Positions 1-11,436 of a stretch of DNA of 64,000 nucleotides are shown here, one piece after another (position 1 is the first letter of the stretch; each line of letters opens with the position of its first letter). The stretch lies in NCBI GenBank assembly GCA_035236585.1, contig CP141139.1, positions 52,583,217 to 52,647,216 on the forward strand. The letters are read 5' to 3'. A model generated the notes under the pieces. That model was not told where the DNA came from. It saw only the letters and a program-made list of their open reading frames with translations, and searched no databases. A program made the position numbers and the translations under genes. Origin of the DNA: Warburgia ugandensis. Lineage: Eukaryota; Streptophyta; Magnoliopsida; Canellales; Canellaceae.

Positions 1-645
1 TTGGGGGCTTTGTGCACGCTACTGTTGGAGCGTGATTTCATAGACCAAACGTTGTCCGTTTAGAAATCGCACCGTCCAACTAGTGAAAAAGACACCCAAG
101 AGCAAACCCCTTTAAATTTGGGAGTGATCCAACGGTGGAATTGCCCAGAAAACTCAAAAACCCGGTACCTATGGAGGTTTTTAGGAACTTGGGAAAAATC
201 GTTTAAAAACCATGGTTTTGAGAAAATTAGTGCAAAGGAGGGCATAAATGGATTCTAGAGAGAATTCTGAAGAAAATGGCGCAAAAATCACGCAGCAGAC
301 TCTGTGGCAGCTCAGAGCCGGGAGGCGACCTGAATCAGGTCGTCTTCTCCGGCTGTCGTCAACGGCGTCGGCGCTGGCGGCCCAGCCAGACGCGCCGAGA
401 CGCAGCTAGGACGGACGTCACATGAGCGTGTCGCCGCGCGTGCGCGGTGCCCGCGTGCGGAAACGTGCGTGGTTGGCCGCCGCGGTGGGGCCGGGACGCG
501 GCGCGTCACAGCCGTGGCCGCACGCGCAGCGTGCGTCCACGGTGCCGCGCAGCGCGGCGCGCGTCCCGTGCGCGGCTGCGACGCCGTGCGTCTTCGTGCG
601 CCCGTATACGTCGGTATAAACCGGCGGAAAAGAGCGCCGCATTAA

Positions 646-661
646 ACCACCTTATGGTGGT
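646..661. other. Short perfect hairpin in the GC-rich part of the 5' LTR
   Basis: ACCACC and GGTGGT are separated by TTAT. The same hairpin occurs in the 3' LTR near 7266-7281, just after a TATA-like GGTATAAACC (614-623 here). It may lie near the LTR transcription start, but that is inference. Confidence 0.4.
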
Positions 662-1920
662 CCGAGCGAGCCCCATTTGAGGGTAGTTTTCACTAAAACT
701 TGATTTTGGGAGCTGTAGAGGTCCAAATCACGATCCGAAGAGCGTTGTGACCGTATTGACGACGCTTGGGACCTAGTTTTAACTTAAAAACTTAGAAATG
801 ACCACTTTTTATTTAGAAAAATTTTAAAATAGTGATGTGACATGTACGGGTGCACTTGAATATACCAATTAAAGGGAGTTATTAGCAAGTTTAGTGATCT
901 CTGCTTGATGTAGGTGACGACAACTAATGTTTTGCCTTGATTTTTAAACCATGTTTTAAACATAGCATCATGTGTGATTGTGTTTTAAAGTGCGATTTTT
1001 ATTTACCATGGATTTCATGCGACATTTCGTACAGGATGGTTATTCCAAATTGAATTCTTTTCTTGAATAAACTTATTTAAAGCTGCTTTTACAAGCATGA
1101 TGTTAATTAGTTATGCTTAATTAGAGATTTATTTCTTATTATATATATAGAAAATGCATGGATTTACATGGAAATGAGAATAGAGGCTTATTAGTGGTCC
1201 TTTGATAGGCTAACCCCGGGATGAGGGGCATGTCTTGGGGATTGCAAGCTATAAGTGCTCTTGAGTTTTAGCATATACATATGATTTCCGTGTTTATATT
1301 TGATGACGTGCTCTCGCCGATTAGGCGTCATCTTTAGGAGGGATAGGAGTAGGCCACCCACCTTAGGATTATGATGTGATGAGTTTGTGATATGATAGAC
1401 ACCTGCCCATAGATGGCATTCGGTAGGGGTTTGGTAACATGGATAGTCCACACTCAGGTCGGAGCCTTTCCATGGGGATGGACGTTAAGTCTCCGTTATG
1501 GTGTCGACGGGAGCGGCGGTGGTTGATACCCATGGAGGGTTGCCACGCTTGGCATGATGGCCTATATTCTTGTTATGTGTGCATGTATGATGAGCATTGT
1601 TATAGATGGTATGCACAGGTGTGACGACACTCAGAGGTTGACTATGTGTACTCCTGATCAGGGATGTTCGTGCGATGTGGTGGGACCCATTACCTTAGGG
1701 TGCCCTTATTCTTGTTGTATGCTCCATTTATTGATTCATGTCATGTTTTAACTCGTTAGAACTTCATGTTTTAGCATTTGGAATAAATTGGCATTTATTT
1801 GAACATGGCATTATGATATCACTATTTCCATAAATGTTAGACTTTTCATCAATGCTGTTCATTATTTCTTGCATTTATTACATTAATTGTCTATGTACCA
1901 CACCTGGCGATAGCTTCTTG

Positions 1921-1946
1921 AGGCATTGCTTTGTTTTGCAATGCCT
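1921..1946 (+). other. Conserved LTR hairpin, copy A
   Basis: AGGCATTGC (1921-1929) pairs perfectly with GCAATGCCT (1938-1946) around an 8-base loop. It follows a GCGATAGCTT motif. The same structure occurs in five other LTRs of this window. Confidence 0.75.
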
Positions 1947-2424
1947 TAGATCTCGAGCGCGATAACGTAAAAGCAAGGTTGAGAAGCGTGAGAGTCAAGA
2001 CCATTTTTCTATAGTATTAGGCAGTGATGTGAGTCATTAAAACGGGATTATCATTTGGATTTTATTATGGGTACATACTTTATATTTGGATGTGATTTAG
2101 ATCTTTGGACATATATTGGACATTTATAAGGGATGTTATGATGGATAGACCCTGGGCCATATTATTACTGTCTTTTGGATGTTTATTTGATTTAAAATAA
2201 AGGCGCCTATTTATTTGACGTTGATTTATACGTGGATTATTTATTTATGTTTAAATTACATGTACGCCATTTTGTAAAAGGAAAATTAACACCCGGAGTT
2301 TTTGAGATAGGTTTAGTAAAATGTTAAATAAATCTTTTCTCATGGGATCCCAAATGTTCTTATTTAAATTGCCATTATTATATAAAAAAAAAAATTGTCT
2401 TAAAAATCCGGGGTGTTACAAAGT

Positions 2425-2437
2425 TGGTATCAGAGCC
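2425..2437 (+). other. Primer-binding site (initiator tRNA-Met type)
   Basis: TGGTATCAGAGCC begins four bases after the 5' LTR end. This is the usual primer site for plant chromovirus and copia elements, complementary to the 3' end of initiator tRNA-Met. Confidence 0.9.
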
Positions 2438-2560
2438 CAGTCTAGTCCATCATAATCCTTGTGAATGTCCATTTATATGTGAATAACAGTCCATAATAGT
2501 TGTAGAGAGAGAAACGATGAGAGAGGAACTTACACTTAGTGACATGTAAAATTTTGATAG

Positions 2561-3060
2561 ATGGCTCCTCGGAGAAGGACAAGGTCTACCCCTGCTACAC
2601 CGTGGCTCCACTGTAGGTCCTCGATCAGGGGATCGAGATGCCAATTTATTGAATCGGTTAATGTCAGGACTCGTACCACTTACTCTGACAGACGGGTTAG
2701 GGCGGTACATTGACGCGGTAACCACCCTAGCCCCTGTTCCACCACCTAAAGTGGTACCCATGGTTTCATTAGTTCAGTCCTCACAACCAGTACAAGAAAC
2801 ATCAGTACTTAGAGCTACGGAGGGCGATGCTACGAGTGACTCTAGTAAGACGTACAAATTACTAGAGGTTTCAAAAGATGGTAAAAACCCTTTTATGGAG
2901 ATGGTAACACGGGAGGCCGAAGCGATGGTTATTTGAGGCGGAGAGGACATTCGACGCTATGAAGATCTCACCGAGATGATCAAGTTAGAGTAGCCTCCTA
3001 CCTGCTGAAGGTGAGGCGGCTTACGGTGGCGTACTTTCACACTCACCCTGGCACACTATT
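2561..3060 (+). pseudogene. gag remnant of the Tekay/Del-like element
   Basis: Reading begins at the ATG at 2561 with an Arg-rich start (MAPRRRTRS). It breaks and continues in other frames through a segment resembling the start of the retroviral capsid region. The stretch near 2930-3040 resembles the chromovirus Gag 'fdamkis...RVRVASYLLxGEAAYWW' region, but in fragments. No CCHC zinc knuckle was found. Most of Gag's C-terminal half and the protease are absent, since reverse transcriptase starts only 300 bases later. The frameshifts mean no intact Gag is made. The assignment rests on position after the PBS and on weak motif similarity. Confidence 0.6.
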
Positions 3061-3355
3061 CGGACGTATGCACATGAGCACAGTTGCGGTGCGGCGCACG
3101 CGTATACTAGAAAGCCGTAGAGCGCGCATTCTAGAACCGCGGCATGTAGGACCCTAGGCACTGGTGGGTCGTCCATTAAGGCGCGACCTTGAAAAATCAA
3201 TTTCGGAGCCTATATAACTCCGCTTGACAAGCCAAAAGGGCCATTGCGTCCGTAATTTTGACACAGTCCCAATTATACAATAAAATGCAGGACATTCTTA
3301 GATAAAGATCAACCTTTAAAAATATCGAGAGTAACCCACAGAAACCAACAAACCA
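3061..3355 (+). other. Unassigned spacer where gag end and protease are expected
   Basis: In a complete chromovirus this position would hold over 1 kb encoding the zinc knuckle and aspartic protease. Here there are about 300 bases with no DTG/DSG protease motif and no knuckle. An internal deletion, possibly with filler DNA, is the simplest reading. Confidence 0.5.
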
Positions 3356-4600
3356 TATAGGATGGCTCCCGGTGAGTTGAGAGAACTTCGGGTACAATTG
3401 CAAGAGTTCTTGGATAAGGGCTTCATCGGTAGCCGAGTGGATCACCATGGGAGCACCGGTCCTTTTCGTGAAGAAAAGGATGGATCACTGAGACTATGCA
3501 TTGATTATCGGTTGTTGAATGGTGTTACTATAAAGAACCGATACCCTTTGCCACGCATAGATGATTTATTTGATCAACTCCAATCGGCACAAGTGTTCTC
3601 CAAGATTGATTTGAGGTCAGGGTATCATCAGCTGAGGGTTAGAGAAGAGGATATCTCGAAGCGCCTTTAGGAGTCGTTATGGTCATTATGAGTTCCTAGT
3701 GATCTGGTTTGGATTGACGAACGCCTTTGCGGTGTTCATGGATCTAATGAACCGTGTTTTCGACTTATTTGGATAAGTTCGTGATTGTATTTGTGGATGA
3801 CATCTTGATTTATTCGCCTTTAGTCATGAGACACATGAGAGCATCTCACACGGTATTAGACACACTTCGTCGACATCGGTTGTATGCCAAGTTCGGTAAG
3901 TGTGATTTTTGGCTAGACCAGTGTGCATTTCTTAGGCCACGTCATATCTAAAGATGGAGTGGTAGTGGATTCAACAAAGGTAGAGGCAGTACTACCTTGG
4001 GAGAGGCCCAGGCAGTGAGCGAGATACGCAGGTTTTCTCGGTTTAGCAGGGGGTATTATCGTCGTTTTATAGAGGGATTCTCTAAGATCGCGTTACCATT
4101 GACCACCACGACTAGGAAAGACACTCAATTTGTATGGACCGAGGCTTGCGAGGAGAGCTTCCAAGAGCTCAAGAGGAGACTTACTACTGCTCCGTGTGAC
4201 CTTACCATACGGGGCGGCGGTTATGTAGTTTATTGTGGACGCCTGCGGCAAGGGATTAGGAAGCGGTGTTGATGCAACATGGGAAGGTAATTGCCTATGC
4301 GTCTAGACGCTTGAAGACACATGAGGTAAATTACCCAACACATGACCCTGGAATTAGCAGGTGGTATTTGCGTTGAAGTCTGGAGACATTATCTTTATGG
4401 TGAGAGATTTGAGGTATTCACTTGATCACAAGAGCCTCAAGTACTTCTTTACTCGAGTGAATTGAATATGAGGCAGCGCGGATGGATGGAGTATCTCAAG
4501 GACTTCGACTTCACCATACGGTACCATCCTGGGAAGGCTAACGTCGTTGCGGATGCCACGAGTAGGAAGGCGGGTGTGATGATTGCCAATTTGTGACTCG
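3356..4600 (+). pseudogene. pol remnant: reverse transcriptase and RNase H (Ty3/gypsy chromovirus)
   Basis: The first segment (3362-3670) carries RT motifs such as [26 protein letters not shown] and [13 protein letters not shown] frameshift follows near 3660. The catalytic box appears as FVDDIL near 3790-3810. The RT-RNase H linker resumes around 4000 (RRFIEGFSKIALPLT), and the RNase H ends near 4500-4570 with a match to 'dFdfxIxYhpGKaNvvAdalSR'. At least four frameshifts break the frame, several at GC-rich sites. Domain order and motifs fit the Tekay/Del branch. The enzyme would copy element RNA into DNA, but this copy cannot make it. Confidence 0.88.
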
Positions 4601-6016
4601 GTCTAAGTTCTTTGGCAGGATCTTAGAGGCACGGGGCAAAGACAAGGAAAACACGGATCGGCGAGATAGGACAGATTTTTCGAGGGACCGGATGGAGGAG
4701 TTAGATTTAAAGGAAGGTTGGTAGTACCGGCGGATGACGAATTGAAGCGCGAGTTACTTCGAAGCACACCAATCCCCTTACACAATTCATCACGGGGATC
4801 GAAGATGTATCGGGATCTCAAGAGGCATTTACGGTGGAATGGTATGAAAAAGGATGTTGGAGAGTGTGTTGCACGATGTTTGACTGTCGTAGGTCAAGGC
4901 GAGCATCGGCGTCCATCGCACTACTGCGGACCTTGGACCTTCCACGGTGGAAGTGGGACCATATTACCATGGACTTCGTTTAGGTCTTAGAGAGGACTAG
5001 CGGCACGACATGATATGGGTTGTTGTGGACGGGTTGACCAAGTCTGCTCATTTCCTTCCTATCGGACAAAATCGGGCACCGTGGATAGCTTAGCGAAATT
5101 ATATGTTAAGGAGATCGTCGGTCACATGGCGTTCCCTTGACAATTATATCGGATCGAGATACGCGATTTACCTCAAAATGCGGAAGAGCGTGCAAGAGGC
5201 ATTAGGGTCGAGAGACTGAAATTTAGCACGGCATTCCATCCTCGAATGAGACGGACGGGCGAGAGGACCATCCGGACTATTGAGGATATGCTACGAGCTG
5301 TGTTATGGATTGGAAGGGTAGTGGGAAGATCATTTACCTTTGGTGGAATTTGCTATAATAATAGTCATCACGCTAGTATTGGGATGGCTCCATATGAGGC
5401 ACTTTATGGCGGACCTTGTCGGTCACCTTTATGTTGGAGTGATGTAGGAGAAAGACGCGTGGTGAAATCTGAGTTAGTGGAAGAATGTGCGAGAGAAAGT
5501 CCAACTCATTCGGAAGAGGTTGCGACAGCTCACGGTCGACGGAAAAGTTATGCGGACAAGAGGCGAAAAGGACATAGAGTTCTTTGAGGGCGAGCATGTA
5601 TTCTTGAAAGTTTCTCCTATGAAAGGGGTGTTGAGGTTTGGAAATAAAGGAAAGCTTAGTCCCGGGTATATTGGACCTTTCGAGATCTTACGACGAGTTG
5701 GGTCGGTGGCATGCCACTAGCCTTACCACCACAAATTTGGTAGCAAATGTGCATGACGTCTTTCACGTGTCTATGCTAAGGAAATACGTGCGGATCCCTC
5801 ACATGTATTGGAGCAGATCCCGGGAGAGCTACAGGCTGACATGACATTTGAGGAGACCGTTGCGCGTCTTAGATACAAAAGTCAAGGAGTTAAGGAATAA
5901 GACCATTGCCTTGGTCAAAGTCCTTTGGCGACATCATTCACTACGGGGGGCTACTTCAGGAGGCGAGGAGGAGATGCGAAAGATACATCCGAGTTATTTA
6001 CATAGAGGTATGTAGC
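4601..6016 (+). pseudogene. pol remnant: integrase with C-terminal chromodomain
   Basis: 4780-4950 resembles the HHCC zinc region (KMYRDLKRHLRWNGMKKDV). The core follows in broken frames: 5020-5230 around 'WVVVDGLTKSAHF' and 5260-5450 with SIGMAPYEALYGGPCRSPLCW. The GPF/Y-like module lies near 5660-5690. The end (5850-6010) reads RNKTIALVKVLWRHH and then SYLHRGM before a stop, typical of the Tekay-type chromodomain that steers integration to heterochromatin. Multiple frameshifts and stops make it inactive. Confidence 0.85.
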
Positions 6017-6040
6017 TAAATTTCGAGACGAAATTTTTAT

Positions 6041-6053
6041 AAGGAGGCAAGAA
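6041..6053 (+). other. Polypurine tract
   Basis: AAGGAGGCAAGAA lies immediately before the TGTAATATCC start of the 3' LTR, the expected place for plus-strand priming. Confidence 0.8.
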
Positions 6054-9048
6054 TGTAATATCCTTAATTTTAAAGATAAAAATAGGAAATTATTAAATAA
6101 ATTAAAATAAAATTTTATGGATGAAATTCTTTCCTAAAAACATAATAATTAGAAAGTGCTCGTCGATACGAATCCAACGCCACCAAGAATGCGAGAAACG
6201 GAGCTCAAACGAGGGAGTTATGAGCCGTCAAAGTTGGAAGGGCAAATTAGTCATTTGATAGAGACGTATTAGACGGGTCCAAATTGATATGGCACCCCGT
6301 CTTCCACACGTCTCTACCGGCCTGGAAAAATCGCCGGAGAGACGTGGAAGAGGCGTGAATGGAAGAGGTTCTCTTCCTGGGACTCTGCAGGCTGTATATC
6401 TACCCTCCTCAGGGTTGCAAAACGCTCCACTTTGAGCGTTTTCCATGAATGCTACGCAAAACCCTAGATACAGAAACTTGACTTTTCCGTGCAGTGGAGC
6501 CCCGGCAACACGAGCAACTCCAACCAGGTGCAAGGTAAGCCTCAAAACCTATGTTTTTCTGATTTATTAATTAGGAAATTAATTAGAAAACCATTTAAAA
6601 ATTAGGAAAAAAAATCGGATTTTTGGGGGCTTTGTGCACGCTACTGTTGGAGCGTGATTTCATAGACCAAACGTTGTCCGTTTGGAAATCGCACCGTCCA
6701 ACTAGTGAAAAAGACACCCAAGAGCAAACCCTTTAAATTTGGGAGTGATCCAACGGTGGAATTGCCTGAAAACTCAAAAACCAGTACCTATGGAGGTTTT
6801 TAGGAACTTGGGAAAAATCGTTTAAAAACCATGGTTTTTGAGAAAATTAGTGCAAAAGGAGGGCATAAATGGATTCTAGAGAGAATTCTGAAGAAAATGG
6901 CGCAAAAATCACGCAAAACGGAGCCTCAGAGCTCAGCGGGGCGGCCGGAATCCGGCCGTCTTCTCGGCCGTCGTCAACGGCGTCGGCGCTGGCCCAGCCA
7001 ACGCGCCGAGACGCAGCTAGGGCGGCACGTCACATGGCGTCGTCGCCGCACGCTGCGCGGTGCCGCGCGCGTGCGGAACGTGCGTGGTTGGGCTGCCGCG
7101 GTGGGGCCGGGACGCGGCGCGTCTGGCGGCCGTGACGCACGCGCGCGTGCGTCACGGTGCGCAACGCGCGGCGCGCGTCCGTGCGGCGTCTGCGACGCCG
7201 TGCGTCTTCGTGCGCCCCCGGTATACGTCGGTATAAACCGGCGGAAAGAGACGCCGCCGGTTTAAACCACCTTATGGTGGTCGTGAGGCCCCATTTGAGG
7301 GTAGTTTTCACTAAAACTTGATTTTTGGGAGGCTGAGAGGTCCAAATCACGATCCGGAAGAGGCGTTGTGGCCAGTATTGACGACGCGGACCTAGTTTTA
7401 ACTTAAAAACTTAGAAATGACCACTTTTATTTAGAAAAATTTTAAAATAGTGATGTGACATGTACAGTGCACTTGAATATACCAATTAAGGAGTTATTAG
7501 CAAGCTAGTGATCTCACCTTGATGTAGGTGACGACAACTAATGTTTTGCCTTGATTTTAAACCATGTTTTAAACATAGCATCATGTGTGATTGTGTTTTA
7601 AAGTGCGATTTTTATTTACCATGGATTTCATGCGACATTTCGTACGGGATGGTTATTCCAAATTGAATTCTTTTCTTGAATAAACTTATTTAAGCGCTTT
7701 TACAAGCATGATGTTAATTAGTTATGCTTAATTAGAGATTTATTTCTTATTATATATATAGAAAATGCATGGATTTACATGGAAATGAGCATAGAAAGGC
7801 TTATTAAATTTGGTCCTTTGATAGGCTAACCCGGGATGAGGGGCATGTCTTGGGGATTGCAAGCTATAAGTGCTCTTGAGTTTTAGCATATACATATGAT
7901 TTAGTGTTTTATATTTGATGACGGGTGCTCTCGCCGGTGGGCGTCATGCTAGGAGGGATAAGTAGGCCACCCACCTTAGAGATTATGATGTGATGAGTTT
8001 GTGATATGATAGACACCTGCCCATAGATGGCATTCGGTAGGGGTTTGGTAACATGGATAGTCCACACTCTCGGTGCGAGCCTTTCCATGGGGACGTGAGC
8101 GTTAAGTCTCCCGTTATGGTGTCGACGGGGAGCGGCGGTGGTTGATACCCATGGAGGGTTGCCACTGCAAAGCATGATGGCCCATATTCTTGTTATGTGT
8201 GCATGTATGATGAGCATTGTTATAGATGGTATGCTGGGTGTGACGACACTCGGAGGTTGACTATGTGTACTCTACGATCGGGGGATGTTCGTGCGATGTG
8301 GTGGGACCCATTACCTTAGGGTGCCCTTATTCTTGTTGTATGCTCCATTTATTGATTCATGTCATGTTTTAACTCGGTGAACTTCATGTTTTAGCATTTG
8401 GGAATAAATTGGCATTTATTTGAACATGGCATTATGATATCACTATTTCCACTAAATGTTAGACTTTTCATCAATCTTGTTCATTATTTCTTGCATTTAT
8501 TACATTAATTGTCTATGTACTACACAAGCGATAGCTTTTCGAGGCATTGCTTTGTTTTGCAATGCCTTAGATCTCGACATAACGGGAAAAGCAAGGCTGT
8601 TGAGAAGCCGTGAGAGTGCTTGAAGACCATTTTTCTATAGTATTAGACAGTGATGTGAGTCATTAAACAGGATTATCATTTGGATTTTATTATGGACTGC
8701 ATACTTTATATTTGGATGTGATTTAGATCTTTGGACATATATTGGACATTTATATGGGATGTTATGATGGATAGACCCTGGGCCATATTATTCTCTTGTC
8801 TTTTGGATGTTTATTTGATTTAAAATAAAGGCGCCTATTTATTTGACGTTGATTTATACGTGGATTATTTATTTATGTTTAAATTACATGTACGCCATTT
8901 TGTAAAAGGAAAATTAACACCCGGAGTTTTTGAGATAGGTTTAGTAAAATGTTAAATAAATCTTTTCTCATGGGATCCCAAATGTTCTTATTTAAATTGC
9001 CATTATTATATAAAAAAAAAAATTGTCTTAAAAATCCGGGGTGTTACA
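6054..9048 (+). mobile_element. 3' LTR of the Tekay/Del-like element
   Basis: This 2995-bp LTR runs from TGTAATATCC to GGGGTGTTACA (TG...CA termini). From 6623 onward it aligns with 1-2420. A TATA-like GGTATAAACC sits near 7229-7238 in a strongly GC- and CpG-rich segment (about 6940-7260). The target duplication cannot be checked because the 5' edge is outside the window; the base run after the LTR is ATTGT. Confidence 0.93.
8542..8567 (+). other. Conserved LTR hairpin, copy B
   Basis: AGGCATTGC (8542-8550) and GCAATGCCT (8559-8567) form a perfect 9-bp stem with an 8-base loop, preceded by CAAGCGATAGCTT. Confidence 0.75.
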
Positions 9049-10659
9049 ATTGTCCCCTACGGACCTAGGGTTTTACCTTGGATACTATTTTCAATTAGCC
9101 ATCAATATTCAGCCATTGAAATACGATCTTAAATGTTCATCCTATTCAGAATTTCCCAAGCTTCAAAAGCCATATGATTTTACGATGATCAAAGAAGTAT
9201 TCGTGGGTGGGATCATTGGAAAATAGTAACTCCAGTGACCTTGGATTTTTTGGCATGGATCTTAATTTTTTTACCATATTTTTTTTATTTTGAACGCTAC
9301 AGGTAGGTACCCCTCATTCTTCACTATCTACTCCAGTAGTTTTTAGAGCAAGAAGATCACCAGACTAGATTTTTTGGCTAGATTTCTCCAGTAAATCCAA
9401 TATTGGTGATCCAGCTTGAAAACTCTATGTGAAACCACATTATTTGTAAATTCTGAATGTCAAATGGATTCAAAGGGTCCCAAAACCCTAGGATAGGTGA
9501 TCATAGTAGAATTTTGTTAAATTTGGGACGTAGATTCGCGTTAAAAGAAAATGGACAGTCCAGATCAAACGACATAGACGGCCGGGTTGATCTGTGTCAA
9601 AGACGCAGACCCAAACGTCCAAGATGCCACATGCGTTCTAGAGACAAAGATTCTAACTGCCCCCGTTTGGTCGCGTTCTGGATTCCAAATAAAATCTGGA
9701 TCGTTCATTCTTATCTAAAACTTAAAAATGCAATTTAGAGCTCATTTTAACTCCAAATCAAGATCAGAAAGAAGATATAGATTCCTAGTGAAGAATAGAA
9801 TCTAATGGACATATAAAATTTAGGTTTTATTCACTGTAAATTTTGTAAATTACAAAAAGTGGCACTAATTTTCAAGATCAGTCAAATTTGACATGATTAG
9901 ATCTTGGATTTCTGATCCATTAGTGATCTAGTGATGAGGGAACATGGAATCAAGAGTTAGATGTAACTGATCTAGGATGAATTAAAAATTTTAACCTTAA
10001 TGGAAGAGAAATCTTAATACTGATCATGGATCTACTTGATCTGAGTAATCAAGCATGATTAGACCATTAAAATCAGTTTGAATGATGATCTGAAGTTAAG
10101 ATCAATGGATTGATGAGCCTGATGTGGCTTATTTGGGATAGATTGGGATCTATGCCCTTAATTTTGATAAAATGGCTTAAGATCTTCTTGATTGGTTGGA
10201 TCAAGAAAGATCAGATCATGGGTTGAGATGCATCAATGATCTAATAATGATATTACATTAAGAGAATGTGATACATCTAAATAAAAATAAAAGATCAAGA
10301 TCTAAACCTTTAATGAGATGAAAAATGGATAGAAATCAAAATGAATAAATATGGCGAATTCAAATGAGCATGTGAATTATTATATTCTATTGTAAATGTT
10401 CTTTTATTTGCTTAGTAGATGTAATTGTTAAATTTGTTGATTTACTCTTTAATGTTCATGTTATGTAAATTACATAAAAAAAATATAATTAAATGAAAAT
10501 AGATATTGATGAACATTTACAATGAATAGAGGACATGCACTTAATGATAGTAAGGGCTATAGTTAGTAGGACAATATAAGGAATATTGTTTCCTTGGTGC
10601 AAATTAGGAGAATAATAAACATCCATGAATGACATTATTTATGTTCATGGACATAAGTT

Positions 10660-10942
10660 AAAATCAAGTAGAAATGGAACTTAGGGTATACAAGCTTATA
10701 GGAACCTTATAAAAGGTTGAACTAAGGTCACTCTAGTAAATACTGAACATGGTTGTTAAGGGGGTTCTCTAATAGTGCCTTGCTCTTCCTCCACCTTCTA
10801 ACGACGTTTGTGAGGTCTAAATGCCTCCTTACATGAGGATTGAATTAACCACTCTGTGAGCAGCTTTTAACTAGTAAGCCTTATTTAATTCTGAAACAAG
10901 GAGGAGTTGTCTAGTATTAGAAAAGAAATAAACTATCTTCAA
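10660..10942 (+). repeat. Block shared with the Athila-like leader at 39756-40042
   Basis: Both copies begin AAAATCAAGTAGAAA, contain GAGGTCTAAA(T/C)GCCTC and end with a AAGGAGGAG(T/C)T-type stretch followed by an AACTATC-like end. Identity is moderate by eye. Confidence 0.6.
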
Positions 10943-11436
10943 CTAGTAAGACATTAATTGGTTGAATAATAATAATAACATAAAAGATAGTAAATTATCT
11001 AATCCTAATAAAATTGTAAGTAAGACAAGGATGATCAAACAAGATCCATGATGAGATCTTGAATGATCAAGAACAATAAACAGAATTATAATTTAGATTA
11101 AATGTTTAATTTTGTATAGATGTTAGATTTAAATGTAGATCAATAGATTAGATCCTTGATCAATACGATCCAAGGAAAAGATCCAAGTCATCCTATGTAA
11201 GGATGATAAAATAAACAACTAGGAAGTATAAATGAGTTGAGGAATGACTATATAAGTATGATTTGACATATATATGAAAAATACAATGATCAAGTTCAAT
11301 GAGAAGATGGATTGTTGAAAGTAAAGGTAGGTAGACCTTAAGAATATATTCAATATAGAAGATACATGTATTTTACATATGATCTTATCTTGATAACTAT
11401 AGATTGATTATAATTGCCTTAAAATTGTTTATGAAT

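Larger units (their letters stand above)
1..2420 (+). mobile_element. 5' LTR of a Tekay/Del-like Ty3/gypsy element, cut by the window edge
   Basis: Base 1 aligns with base 6623 of the 3' LTR, so the first 569 bases of this LTR lie outside the window. The copy ends in GGGGTGTTACA at 2420, followed four bases later by a primer-binding site. AT-rich stretches match the 3' LTR almost base for base. The GC-rich stretch 400-640 differs mostly by short indels. It contains a CCCC/GGGG inverted motif near 1214-1229 and the hairpin at 1921-1946 that recurs in related LTRs. ORFs inside it are short, arginine-rich and not credible genes. Confidence 0.92.

Noticed and set aside
422..680. Arg/Ala/Pro-rich ORFs on both strands of the GC-rich LTR segment (also 6831-7350)
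   Set aside because: They arise from base composition, are present on both strands and in several frames, and differ by frameshifts between the two LTRs.
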